A program made the position numbers and the translations under genes. Positions 1 to 11,676 of a stretch of DNA of 34,177 bases are shown in pieces; within the stretch, counting starts at the first letter, position 1, and each line of letters opens with the position of its first letter. The stretch comes from Amphimedon queenslandica. Taxonomy: Eukaryota; Porifera; Demospongiae; Haplosclerida; Niphatidae. Location of the stretch: positions 25,804 through 59,980 of the forward strand of contig NW_003546663.1 in assembly GCF_000090795.2 (NCBI RefSeq), read 5' to 3'. Below the pieces are notes generated by a model. That model did no database searches. It saw nothing but the letters and a program-made list of their open reading frames with translations, and was not told the DNA's origin.

Positions 1-212
1 TGAACAGAATCATACGCAAGACAAGACGGTTGATATGGAAAACCATGTTGAAAAGTCTAGCAATAATGATCATTATGTGATTTATAAAATACAATAGCAA
101 TTATCACCTGATGGACTTGGAAATCCTTAGGCAGGAGTCTGTCTGGTATCTTAGAGGAGTAGTCCTGTTTTGCATCTCCTCCACTGTTGAACAGGTTCTT
201 GAAAAACGCCAT
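1..212 (-). CDS. Tomosyn (STXBP5)/Lgl-like protein, N-terminal two exons, partial
   Basis: Exons on the minus strand: 212-108 (35 codons, phase 0) and 56-1 (continues off the window), joined over a 51-bp GT-AG intron. The start MAFFKNLFNSGG leads into KDFQVHQ, then TFQHGFPYQPSCLAYDSV. The HGFPYQPS..LA.D.V block is the first WD40 segment shared by tomosyn (STXBP5) and Lgl family members; the Y-Q-P form is closer to tomosyn than to Lgl (HGFPH). Known family role: tomosyns bind syntaxin and limit SNARE assembly at the plasma membrane. Only about 53 residues are visible, so tomosyn versus Lgl is a judgement. The gene is divergent from IFT88; the ATGs are about 460 bp apart, so they probably share a promoter. 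Confidence 0.62.
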
Positions 213-579
213 CACTGGAGGGAGAGGAGAGAGGGAGACTGGGAGACAAAGCAGACAAGGCCGGCTCCTTCTCTGCAGACTGTGGGAGGAGGAACTGGGA
301 GGAAAGACGAGGCATGCAGCGACAGTCCGACACGATAATGAAGGTCAATGGTCAATTGAGCTCATTAAGATAATTATTATAAAAGAGATCACGTGACGTA
401 CTTCAAAGGACTATGAATATAATGCTGTCTCCTAAAATACATTACCTTTCTGTAGCTATGATGATGGAAGAATATCCCTAGGTACAGGTACATGTATGTA
501 TCCATTAGTAAGCCATCGGTGCCATCCCGAGTTCCCGACTGTTCATTTCCAGTAGTCCGATGTCCCTTTCAAGCACGCA

Positions 580-593
580 CTGCGCATGCGCAG
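580..593. promoter_or_regulatory. NRF1-type palindrome
   Basis: CTGCGCATGCGCAG is a perfect 14-bp palindrome. It contains the NRF1 consensus YGCGCAYGCGCR, which is typical of CpG-type promoters without TATA. It lies 80 bp upstream of the IFT88 start. Confidence 0.6.
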
Positions 594-607
594 CTTCTAA
601 TTAGCAT

Positions 608-621
608 ATTGCCATAGTAAC
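608..621 (+). promoter_or_regulatory. X-box (RFX binding site) of IFT88
   Basis: ATTGCCATAGTAAC matches the RFX X-box (canonical GTTGCCATGGTAAC). The two half-sites, TTGCC and GTAAC, have 3-bp spacing as in the canonical site. It lies 53 bp upstream of the IFT88 ATG. IFT88/osm-5 is a classic RFX/DAF-19 target in bilaterians, with X-boxes at about this distance. Confidence 0.75.
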
Positions 622-673
622 ATAATAAACATTGTGATTTATTGATCAGTAAATTCCACCATTATTGAGAAAC

Positions 674-2887
674 ATGTCCTTGTTGAAGAACGTTCATTTG
701 GCCAGTGAAGGAGAGGATGATCTCTATAAAGGATACGAGGACTTTGCAGTTGATGTGAGTTCAAGTGTTTGGATTTTAGGAACCTTGTCCTTCCTTTTAA
801 TAGGAGTTGGGAGAAGATCCTGAATTCCAAAGAGTGATTAGCACCCAGCAAGGAAGAAAGAAGAGGCCACCTCCTCCAGGAACTAGAGGGGGGCTACCAA
901 CCGGCACTAATGTGTGTGGACGCCTTGATTTATAGTATCGTACAGCAGAAAATTTTGTGGCCTAAAAATTCAAGCTTTAATTTTTGTGATTTCCTATTTT
1001 TCAGCCATGTTTAACTGTAATTTCAAAAATTTTGAAAAAGTGAAATCGATAGAAATTTGTGGCCATGAATTTTCTGCTATACGGTAAAGTTAAGCATCTA
1101 CTGTGTATAGTGTAATAACTCAATTCTGTTAAAATAGTTTTATTGACGTTTTGACCTGAGCTTTTCAATTTTAATTTTAATTTCAAAATTTTGAGGCAAA
1201 TGTGCACTCTATTAGGATAATGAACAAACTATAGCCTACACTAATAACTATTAATTAATTAATTTATTTATTTATTTATTATTGTAGTTTCGTCTTGGTA
1301 CTGGAATGGGTGGAGTCAGACCTCCAACTGGTTATGCAGCTGAGGGTGGGTCAGCAAGACCAATGACATCAACCGGAGCTGCTGGATTCAGTAGAGGTAC
1401 ATGTACATGCAGTACATACACATGTACATGTACAATAAACATTAATGAATTACATGCGATATTGAATTTGTACTGTATTGTATAGCTGGTAATTTTTGGA
1501 GGGATAAATTTTTTGCAAATTACTAAATTTTGTTCACTGGCGGCAGAATCAGCTCAAACTTTTTACACAACATAAGAACTTGTATGTATTAGAAATACTT
1601 ATAAAAATTAATGCAGAATCCTCTCCTAGTCATTTGTCATTTTTGGCAAAATTTGGCCAAGGACCCTGTACACGGACTTTGGCCCAATTCTTGAGTAACT
1701 TTGAAAATTTTTTAAAAATCAAATTTTGATCAGAATCAACTCAAGCCTTCTGCACAACATAAGAACATGTATATACCATATCAGAAATATAATAAAAGCT
1801 CTCTTAGAGCCATGTTTGACAAATGCATGTACATGTACATACATGTATACCCTATACTATTGTAGAGGATGTTTTACGATGTAAATAGCAGGAAGTCAAG
1901 TATGCTATAGCAAAATCCTGTGGGAAACCCTGATCTGGTGGCTTTTAATTGGTGAATTTGTGGCCATGCACCATTGAACATACACATACATTATTTTCAA
2001 AATTGTTTGGCAAATGTAAGGCTATCAATATTCCAAAAATTTCCCTCCTCCAAAGTTACAACCTACAATGTACACATAGACGTACATGTACCTATACATG
2101 TACATGTATACAGTAGTATCAGGAGCCTTGTTGCACCCATTATAATATTAATGTGTAATTTTTCTTCAATAGATAGAGGTGTTTTTGATCCACTGGGTCA
2201 AGGTAGTGGCACGTCAGCAACAAAGATATCAGTTCCTTCTCTTGAGCCCAATCCTGAGGACAATCCTGAAATAGCTATCAATAACTTGGAAAAGAAAGTT
2301 AATTCACTACTGGAGGAAAGTGCCGATGCTAATGTAAAAGGAAACTATACTCTAGTAAGTTATTTTATTATTACAATAATTGTATACATGTACATGTACA
2401 TGTAGATTTAGATACATGTACATGTACATGTAGATTTAGATACATGTAAATCTATTGCATGTAGACATACTGTACATCTGGTAAATTTGGAGGTTGTAAA
2501 TTGGCTAAATTTTTGATGATTGGCGGGTTTTAATTTAACCAATTTTTAGCCTGGTGCCATTGATGCACATGTATATGTACATGTAATGGCTCAAAAGGTC
2601 TTATTTTGGTGAATATATGTACATGTACATGTACATAGTAGTTATATCAAATTTGCCAAAATGTTCCCCTTCAAAATTACTAACTTTGTACTTGTATATT
2701 GTATGTGATTTGTGTGCAAGAAAGCCAGTTCAGTTTGATGAAAGTTTATTGTAAATCCATGTACATGTAAAGACAATTAATAACCTTATTGCTGTCATTA
2801 TTGGATTATCATTTTGAAAGGAAAGCAGCATAAAATAACTTAAGAAATACATGTACATGTACATGTATAGTTTTATTATTATTATCA

Positions 2888-2918
<31 letters not shown>

Positions 2919-5900
2919 TATTATCATTATTATTATTATTACTGTTGTTGTTGTACAGGCATTAGAATTAGCTAAGGAGGCCAGTAGAAAAGAGAGAATG
3001 CTCTGCAAGCAAAGAGAACAGAAACTATTAACTGAACAAATTAATCTTGACTTAACATACTCAGTAAGCTAGACCATGAATATACATGTATACTGTATCC
3101 CAACTGAGTTTGACAGCAGTCGCTTGGAATTTGAAAAATGTAGCCATACGTCACTAGTTTGGGTGCTCGACCACGTGTTCTTATGTAAACTACGATGTAG
3201 ACATATTTTTATAAAATGTCATTTTAGTATGCCATTGGGTTTATAGGGAGAATTCGGTTCTCAGGATTCCCAAGGGCTGAGAGACCCAAGACCTGAGATC
3301 CTGTGATGGCATTGGGCGACTAAGAACCTGTGAAAGTCTCATCCTTATCTCACATTCCTATAAAAAGTTATTCCAGTTTTTCTTGGGTCAAACTCAGTTG
3401 GGATATAGTATATAGTACATGTACATTGTAGTACACTTAACAGGGCTGCCAATAGGCTATGTGGGACTCAGGACAAAACTTTGATTAAGGCCTCTACTAA
3501 TACAAATTCCCCCAGTGCTGCCATGATCCATTGTAGAAAGCTTTACTATTGACCAAGCTAGGCTTGGAGCCTTGGGGGCCCCCCTTTGATTGGGGGGCCC
3601 AGGGCAAAATGCCCTGGCCACCAACCCCCCCCCCTATGTCAGCCCTTGAGTACACATTCATGGGAGCCCAAAGCAAAACACCCCACTTGCTCTCCCTATT
3701 GGTGGCCCTTGAGTATTTATTCATTCATTCATTCATAATAAAGGTGTATCTATTATGTACATGTGTGTATACATTATTGTAGGTATTATTCAATCTGGCC
3801 AACCAATACCACGTCAATAGATTATATGATGAAGCACTCAATACTTACCTCCTAATTGTGAAGAACAAGCTCTTTGGCAGTGGAGGAAGGCTAAGAGTTA
3901 ATATGGGAAACATCTGCTTTCAGCAGAAGAAATATCCAGTGGCCATTAAACACTATAGGATGGCATTGGATCAGATTCCAGATACTCACAGGACACTACG
4001 GTATAGTGTGTACTCTTACTTACACATGTAGTATGATTTTTAATTACTCCATTAGAGATACTACTATACATGTACTTAATTGCTAGTTTTGCTATTGAAA
4101 TAAGATTATAATTATCATTGTACACATGAAATATGTCATAATAATTATAGACCATATATTTCGCTAGTTTAGTATGATCACAAATTTATTGAGAATACAT
4201 TGTACCCATAATTAAAAGTTGCTCTAAGTGACGTACATGTACTGTACATGTACATGTACATTTAGTTATTATTTTGATTTACTAAATATTTATTGTCTTA
4301 CAATTAATGGTATTAAGTTTGGATTTCTAGATCTAAATCTTTTCATGTGTACATGTACATGTATTTAGTATTTACATTGTACATTTGTAGGTTTCATATA
4401 CTACAGAACATATGTACAGCTTATATCAGAATGGGACAGTATAATGATGCTATTAATACTTATGAACATTTAATGAGTGAAATGAAGGAAAATGGGAATT
4501 ATGATGTTGGTAAGGAAATGCATACATATGTATGTACATGTACACATGTATATACATGTATAGTATACATGTACCTGGTATAGCTATATCATACTATACA
4601 TGTACAAAAGGTTTCCCACAAAGCATTCTAAGTGAGCTAGAAGCATATCCTTCATGAGCTGACAAGCGCTACAATATTATGTACATGTACATGTACATTG
4701 TACGTACATGTACATGGCTTTTTGAGCATCTTTAAAAATGTTATAAAAAAAATTCAATTTTGATCGGAATCAGCTCAAACTTGCTACACAACATTTAGAG
4801 CATTTATGCATCAGGAAAAGTAATAAAAATGCAGAATTCTCTCCTAGTCATTTTTGGCAAAATTTGGCCAAAGATCCTGTACTATTACAGGAACTCTAAC
4901 CCAATTTTGAGTAACTTCAAAAATTTTTATAAATTATAGGGTCACTACATGTACGTGTACATGCATAATGTACACACATGTACAGCAGAGATCAGGGCCA
5001 AGTTAACTTTGATACGCAATTTCATACTGTAACTTGCCCGTACGTATTAAGTATGTACGTACCATAGCACTTACTGTATACGTAATACTTGAACATTTAG
5101 CATTAGTTTAACGTTAGTTCACCATTTCTACTGTATAATGCTATGCTCATGTAGCGTATCATGTTATAATGTTACGGTATAAACATCTCGTATAAAGTAT
5201 ACTTTAAAATCTGAACTATAAACCATACTAGTGACAGTACCGTTTTGTAAGCGTTTAAATAACGTAAGTGTATTAACTTGGCCCTGAGCTCTGCTGTACA
5301 TGTACAATGGAAAAAACATGCATGTACAATTTACATGTGCATATACTGTACATTGTACACGTATACCATGTACATGTATTTGACATACGTTAGTTGTTAA
5401 TTTGTAATGATTATCAATGTTTATTGTTGTTATTTCACTTGTAGCAATGAACCTCTTGCTCTGCTATTATGCTTTAAGAGATGTTGATAAGCTAAAAAGA
5501 CACTTTCAGAGAATGATATTAATTGAAACCGGAACTGATTATGATGATGATAGATATTATTCTACTGATGTAAGCCCATTCTTAATTACCGTATAGCTGG
5601 TTTATTTTGTGGCCTCAAATTTTTGTTGCTTAAATTTTCATTAGAATTAATTTTAGTGCCTTGCTAAATTTTTGTTAATATTTAATTGGTTTTAATAAAA
5701 TTTAGTGGAATTAATTTTAGTGGATTTGGGCCTGCACGATAATTAATTCCACACAAAATAAACCAGCTATACGGTAATACACTACACTGTACTACATTGT
5801 ACTAATAAATAGTAAATACTACATAGTGTATACTCTTAATTGTAGAAGCCCAGGCTTCAATTTCTGTCTTTAATTTGTACACAGTACATACATAGGTTTC

Positions 5901-8900
5901 TATTTGAGGATTTCCAATTACTTTATGTACACGTAGGCCCCCAGGCTTCTACATGTAATCGAAACAGGCCTATATACTTGTACATGTACATGTACAATTA
6001 ATGCTGACTTGTGTTTATGTACTGTTGTAAATTTAATAGATTTTTCGTTGATTATATGTGTGTGTACATGTACATGTACACACATGTACATGTACATGTA
6101 CATATGCATGCACAATGTACATTTAGTTTGAATGGTTTATGATAAACTTTTTGTAATTCACTATAAACTTGTATATGTACATGTACATGTGCATTTGTAG
6201 CTTGTATTTGGTAAGGGGGAATTTTGGCAGTGTGATAACCGTTCATTAAAATAAAACCCATTCATTACATGTACAGTACATGTATGCTTGTGCATGCTCC
6301 ATGGCATATGGCCATGAAATTAATTTGCCAAACTAAAGCCAGTCAATCAATAGAATTTATGTAGTTCAATCCACCAAAATTACCAGCACTAGCTGCATGT
6401 ACATGTATCCTTTAAATTTTTTAAAACTGACTCCTCTTTATATGCTCATAACTCAAAAATTATTCGTTGGAATCAGCTCAATTTTTCCATGTACATGTAC
6501 ATAGCATAAAGAATTAGAAAATGTAATAAAAATTGGGGGTGATTTTCAGAGCCAATTTTTGGACAAAATCATAATGCAGTGTTCTTTTAGTTATATACAT
6601 GGAGTTACTATTAAAAACCTTTACTAAAAGTACCTGTATATGTACATGTATATGTACATGTAAATGTAGTAATAAGAATAGCACTGTTTCATAATTACTG
6701 TAAAATAGGAAAGTGACTATCAGCAGAGGATGCTGATAGAAGCAATAAGTGATGACAGTTTGAGACGATTGGAGAAGGAAACAAAAAGAAAAGCTGAGAG
6801 GACAATACTGAATGCTGCCAAACTGATCGCACCAGTTATTGAAGGGTCTCTTGCTACTGGATTTGATTGGTTAGTTACAATGTACATATACATGTGCACA
6901 TGTACCTGTACATGTACATATATGTACACTGTATCCCCTCTCTTCACCCTTTACTTTATAGCACTTGGGTGTACATGTATTTTTCAGAATTTAATTTTGG
7001 TATTTTTATTCTCATTCCTTGGGGAACAAACATTTTCTAAGCAAAAAAGGTGTTCCTCAATGTCACGTCTACAGTACAAATTGGCAGCTTTCAATGAAAA
7101 TAAACAGAACAAAATAGTGTCTACATGTAATCAATTTTTTCCCGACAAAAATTCCTGCAACTTGTACATGTACAAATGTATTATACAGTGTTTCCTTTCT
7201 CTGGCCCTGTCTCTTTGTTATTGTATTGTTACATGAATACTGTGTATTGTGTAGGTGCATTGAAGTTGTTAAGAATTCAGTTCATTCTGAATTAGCTAGT
7301 GAACTTGAAATAACAAAAGCATTGACATTTCTAAGAGAGAAAGACCTACCCAGGGTAAGGGTAAAAATACCAAGTACATGTACATGTACATGCAGTACAT
7401 GTCATTATTAATGTTATTGATATTATGTGCATGTACATGTACATGTAGGCAATTGAAACTTTGAAGGATTGTGGTAGGAGAGATACCAAAATGGCCGTTA
7501 GTGCATCAACTAATCTTTCATTTGTATTCTACTTGGTAAGTGTATCAATTCGTGTATAATGTACATGCATGTACATATACATGCATGTACATGTACATGT
7601 ATGGCAAATGATATTCCATTTGTATTCTATAGAGCAATGATGTTAGTCAGTCTGAGAAATATGCTGATCTGGCAATACAAATGGATAGATATAATCCATT
7701 AGGTACATGTATGTCATATTGTATTATTATTGTTATTTATTATTATTATTATCATTTTTATTTTTAATAACATTAATAATGATTATACATGTACCCCGGT
7801 ACATGTATTATTACTACATGTACAGTACATGTATTTTTATTATTTATTATCATTCTTTTTTTATTGTCATTATTACTAATATTACTACTACTGCTGCTGC
7901 TACATGTTCATGTATTATTATTATTAATTATTATTCTTTTTTTAAACTAGCATTGGTTAATAAAGGTAACTGCCTCTATGCTCAAGGTCAGTATCAGTCA
8001 TCAGTTGAGTATTATCAAGAGGCTTTGTCTGTGGAAGCTACTTGTTCCGAAGCTTTATATAATCTTGGACTGGCTTACAAAAAGTTAAAGAATTTTCCAT
8101 CAGCCCTGAGCTGTTTCACTAAACTCCATACAATATTCAAGAGCTTACCTCAAGTTCTGTACCAAATAGCTGACATGTATCCATCCATACTCAATATAAT
8201 AAAGCAATTTTAATTTTGTATGTTCATGTATCTATTTAATTTTGACATTTACATGTGTACATGTAAGTGTCGCAATTTATAAGTTTTGCGATTTTTACGA
8301 AATTTATGGTAATCAATCTGTTTTGTAGCAAAAGCTAAATTCTGTGAATGGATGGCCCAGCAAAATTTAGTACTCAGCAATTTTTTTAGGTACAATTGTA
8401 CGTACAATGTATAATTACGTAGAAAAGTTGTATTACTTGTATATGTACAAAATTTTGTGGCAATAAGTTATTTCTTAACTATAAATTGTGTGCCTTACAT
8501 TTAGTTATGAGAAAATGGAAGAATATGATAAAGCTATTGATTGGTAATTTTTTAGTATTTAAAGTTGCTTAATTCTCTTTGTCATTAGTTTCAAGCAGTT
8601 GATATCACTGGTACCCTCTGATCCTGGAGTGCTGAGAAAACTAGGAGAATTATATGATTCGGAGAATGACAGATCACAAGCTTATCATTATTATTATGAA
8701 GTAGTTGATTACATTCTAATGTTGTATATCTTTTAAATTCTTTAAAAATAGCTAGGGCCAAAAGTCCCTGTACTTTATTAGCTTTTGCCGAAATTTCTCA
8801 CAAATTTTACGGAGAGAGTTCTGCATTTTTATAATGTTTTCTAATACATAAACATGTTCTTATGTCATGTAGAAAGTTTGAGCTACTTCCGATCAAAATT

Positions 8901-10942
8901 GGATTTTTATGAATTTTTAAAATCTCACCAAAAATTTGACAAAAGCCAAAATGGTCCTTGTACTATGTTTTATGAAGTAATCCAGTCATAACATGATTAT
9001 ACTTACTGCATGTGTTTCATTTATATAGTCATTTCGTTATTGTCCAACTAACATTGAAGTGATTACGTGGCTTGGTGCTTATTACATGGACTCACAATAT
9101 TTTGACAAAGCAGCAACATATTTTGAAAAGGCTTCACTAATACAGTAAGTTATGATAGTATAAATTTAAGTACAACATGTACATGTACATGTACATGTAT
9201 AATGGTAATGCTGTGGTTATATTATTGTTTGTTAACTATAGACCAGATCAGGTCAATTGGCAGTTAATGATTGCTAGCTGTTACAGAAAAATGGGTAAGA
9301 AAAATTAATGTAATTAATTTTATTCTAACTTGTACTGTACATGCACAAGTATTTTATCATTAATATTAAGGAATTTGTGAGTGAAATATTTTGTACTATT
9401 TAAATGCCATATAGTGCAAAATTTAGAGGGCTATAAATTTTATGGATTTCGTGATTTTTTTAAATTCAGGAAAATGACGTGTACTTCTCGAAAATCAAAT
9501 TTTTACGGTACAAGATGTAGACAACATACATTCGCAAAAATTAATTTCGCAAAATAGATTTTTTAGTCAAATTTGCGAAATTTACAGCCCTCAAAAATTT
9601 TGTGCTATATAAGGTCTTTTATGAAAATACTTCTAATTTTTATTCTTGAATAAATATTCCAGCAAATAATGATAATTTAGTGGAGTTACATTTTCTGAAT
9701 GGGGGAGGATGCTGTCACACAACTCACAAAAATATTTCACCTCAAAATAAGCCAGTGTGCAATATACATGTACATGTACACTAAGTACAGGTACATGTAC
9801 ATGTACATTGTACCTCCATATTTTATATATTACATTAAAATTTTAAAGTAATTATCATAATTTTTTACATTGTTGCATTGTTATAGGTAACTATCAGTTA
9901 GCTTATCGCTGTTACAAGTCCATATTGAAGTCCTTTCCTAATAATATCGACTGCTTGAGGTTCCTTGTACGCTTATCAACTGATCAAGGATTGAATGATG
10001 AGTCAGCACATTACAATGAGCTGTTGAGGAGAGCAGAGAAATCACTTGAAGCTAAGAGACAAGTAATCAACTATTTACACTATTGTGCTGTATAGCGAGA
10101 AATTGTTATGGCCAGAAACTTTCACGAATTCTATTTTGTGGTTTTAAATTTCACGATTTTCTGCCTTTTTGTCCATGTTGGACCATTTTTTACGGATTTT
10201 ATTTTGTGAATTTTGAATAAATCATGAAATTCACAAAAATTTTGGGTCACAAAAGATTCTAGCTATACGGTATACGACCTATTAGTGTATGAATGTGTAG
10301 CTTTACAGTTAATACTATTACATGTGTACATTTACATGTAGCTGGTAATTTTGAGAGAGGGAGAAATTTTGGTGAATTGGTAATTTTTGGGTCTTAAGAA
10401 ATTTGCAAATTTTGGCATTGAGCATGTGCTTATGGTTTAATATGCCAGGTTTTATTTTGACAAAATATTGAAAATTTTCCCTCCAGAAATATTATTAGCT
10501 TTAATTTTACATTTTCACTTGCATGTACATGCATGTAGATTATATTGTATTAAATATTGGCATTTATACACATGATACATTGTACATGTACATGACTCTA
10601 TACTCATTATAGAAAGACGAATCGACTGGTGGAGTAGATAATGGTGATACTAGGAAGCATGATAAAGACAAACAGAGTGATGGTAAATAAATTAATAATT
10701 ATTATACTACATGTATATATTTTTAATAATTATATTTATAGGTGATCCAAAACAACCAGATATTAATTACACTGATCCATTAGGTATTAATGATAAATTA
10801 TCATTGCATCTAATGATGATAATAATTAGGTGAGCTACCTGAAAGACCAAAAACATCAAGTAGATCGCATCAAGCAGCTGCAAAGCAAAGTGAAGATAAT
10901 TTTGATGATGTTGAGTTAGGGGATGACTTATTACCAGAATAG
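674..10942 (+). CDS. IFT88: Intraflagellar transport protein 88 (IFT-B TPR subunit), 21 exons, complete
   Basis: Exons: 674-754, 804-911, 1288-1396, 2173-2354, 2959-3063, 3783-4000, 4391-4509, 5445-5569, 6709-6869, 7255-7354, 7449-7535, 7633-7702, 7951-8176, 8505-8543, 8589-8700, 9029-9144, 9242-9294, 9887-10062, 10613-10682, 10742-10783, 10830-10942. All junctions are GT-AG, phases agree, and they sum to 803 aa plus stop (human about 830). The start MSLLKNVHLASEGEDDLY matches the vertebrate NVHLA.E.DDLY start. Other family blocks are RPMTSTGAAGF, NINLDLTYS-like NLDLTYS, HYRMALDQIP, KLIAPVIEGS, DRYNPLALVNKGN, GELYDSE and the acidic tail DDVELGDDLLPE. TPR repeats run from about residue 200 to 680. 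The protein is a core IFT-B subunit needed to build cilia, consistent with flagellated choanocytes and larvae. The X-box upstream implies RFX control. Introns 2, 5, 7 and 8 carry inverted-repeat elements. Confidence 0.96.
938..1084. mobile_element. TA-flanked MITE, CCGTATAGC family
   Basis: Inverted ends (CGTACAGCAGAAAATTTTG... and ...AATTTTCTGCTATACGG) lie between TA dinucleotides (936-937, 1085-1086) in IFT88 intron 2. The GGCC boxes are also mirrored. Confidence 0.7.
1545..1825. repeat. Degenerate interspersed repeat (GAATCAGCTCAAAC family)
   Basis: Marked by AGAATCAGCTCAAACTTTTT, ACACAACATAAGAAC and TTTTTGGCAAAATTTGGCCAA, in nearly two successive units. Other copies: about 4712-4925, 6410-6580, 8745-8970, 11125-11365, 21905-22320, 27430-27690 and 32225-32485. 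Several are on the opposite strand. No protein-coding content is seen. Confidence 0.65.
2872..2942. repeat. (TTA)n microsatellite
   Basis: Interrupted TTA/TCA trinucleotide run directly before IFT88 exon 5. Similar runs are at 7728-7760 and 23601-23641. Confidence 0.85.
3091..3410. mobile_element. 320-bp MITE in IFT88 intron 5
   Basis: A perfect 19-bp inverted repeat (3096-3114 and 3387-3405, containing CCCAACTGAGTTTGAC) extends to 24 bp with one mismatch at 3091 and 3410. The inside has no coding signal. Confidence 0.75.
3440..3710. repeat. GC-rich repeat in IFT88 intron 5
   Basis: It begins AGGGCTGCCAATAGG and reaches CTATGTCAGCCCTTGAG (about 3634-3650), a rough inverted match. It contains the palindromic GGGCAAAATGCCC and long C/G runs unlike the AT-rich surroundings. 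Ends are uncertain. Confidence 0.4.
4977..5302. mobile_element. About 320-bp MITE in IFT88 intron 7
   Basis: 25-bp terminal inverted repeats at 4982-5006 and 5273-5297 (ACAGCAGAG(A/C)TCAGGG...) match at 24 positions. They extend through CATGT on both sides, so insertion was probably into a TACATG run. Confidence 0.78.
5589..5774. mobile_element. TA-flanked MITE, CCGTATAGC family, perfect ends
   Basis: The inverted repeat 5587-5611 / 5752-5776 is perfect over 25 bp including the TA target dinucleotides. Ends are CCGTATAGCTGG and CCAGCTATACGG. It lies in IFT88 intron 8, 17 bp after the exon. Perfect ends suggest a young insertion. Confidence 0.82.
6057..6103. repeat. Dense TACATG palindromic repeat run
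   Basis: An example of the TACATG hexamer tandem (self-complementary ACATGT) found dozens of times in introns and spacers, e.g. 2392-2433, 4243-4261, 7377-7392, 9177-9199 and 19394-19416. None of the assigned exons contains a tandem run. Confidence 0.85.
9405..9614. mobile_element. MITE of the AGGGCTATAAATTT type in IFT88 intron 17
   Basis: Left end CCATATAGTGCAAAATTT with AGGGCTATAAATTT; right end AAATTTACAGCCCT with AAAATTTTGTGCTATAT. The inverted ends are diverged. Confidence 0.6.
10089..10270. mobile_element. MITE, CCGTATAGC family, IFT88 intron 18
   Basis: Ends CTGTATAGCGAGAAA and TCTAGCTATACGG, with mirrored TTTCACGAATT / AAATTCACAAAA inside. Confidence 0.6.
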
Positions 10943-11676
10943 ACAATGATATGATGTGTTGTAGCCTACTACCAGTTACCATTACTATTATCAATACTAT
11001 TATGACTGTTATTATCATTAGTGAAGTATGTCCATACTTTGTAAACATGCAATGAAAATTGCCAACTTCAAAAGTTTTCACTGTGACTCTTAGGTCATAC
11101 AAATTATCATGTAATGATTAAAGGGAGCTGAGCAAGCTAAAAAACATGAGCTTCATATAAGCTGACAAGCCTTTTATAGTATAAGGGCTTTTGAGCAACT
11201 TTAACAATAATAAAAAAACAATTTTGATCATTGGCTGCTCAAAATTTCTACACAACATAAAAACATGTTATGTATTAGACAAAAATTGAGAATTTATTCT
11301 AGTCATTTTTGACAAAGTACCATGTTATAGTAAATGATTTTAGCCTGATTTTTGAGCAGCTTTAAAGTCAGGCCAAGTGTAAGATTTTAAACCAGCCTTT
11401 ACAGAAATGTACCAATATAAGGAGATCCCATATAGCTTAAAACCATAATGGGTTATCATTGCCTTGAAGGAGATGCACATTGATAATATACACCCATTTA
11501 ATGTCAGTACTCTATCTTATGCATGTACATGTATAGTTGCAATAAGATTATGTTTTTAAATATGAAGAGTGTCTTGGACTGTTGCACACACTACACTACA
11601 TGCATGTTGAAGTTAATATGCCTTGTTACAGTGAGCACTCATGTTAAATATAGCAGCATGTGTTAATTGTGGTTTT
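10943..11676. other. Convergent intergenic spacer
   Basis: No gene is seen between the 3' ends of IFT88 and the first transgelin gene. The spacer holds 3' UTR sequence and, at about 11125-11365, a degenerate copy of the interspersed repeat marked by GCTCAAAnTTnCTACACAAC. A TACATG run lies at 11522-11532. Confidence 0.6.
11117..11122 (+). terminator. Candidate poly(A) signal of IFT88
   Basis: ATTAAA lies 175 bp after the IFT88 stop, within the spacer between convergent genes. It is a common variant signal. No transcript end is known, so this is a candidate only. Confidence 0.35.

Larger units (their letters stand above)
213..673. promoter_or_regulatory. Divergent promoter between tomosyn-like gene and IFT88
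   Basis: This 461-bp spacer separates two oppositely oriented start codons. It holds a TCACGTGA E-box palindrome (389-396) overlapping a CRE-like TGACGTA (394-400). A 14-bp palindrome (580-593) contains TGCGCATGCGCA, a match to the NRF1 consensus. An RFX X-box lies at 608-621. No TATA box is evident next to IFT88. The region probably includes 5' UTRs of both genes. Assignment is from motifs and gene layout only. Confidence 0.65.

Noticed and set aside
151..348. 65-codon minus-strand frame beginning at 348
   Set aside because: It runs out of frame through the 212 start codon and has no splice or family support. It may act as upstream ORF sequence only.
111..396. Plus-strand open frames over the first exon of the tomosyn-like gene
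   Set aside because: The minus strand carries a phase-consistent two-exon match to tomosyn/Lgl; the plus frames are shadows.
2730..3008. Isoleucine/methionine-rich open frame over the (TTA)n run
   Set aside because: A translated microsatellite overlapping IFT88 exon 5 on the wrong strand.
3581..3632. G-quadruplex-like G/C runs
   Set aside because: Long G and C runs occur but belong to the repeat at 3440-3710; no independent reason to call a functional structure.
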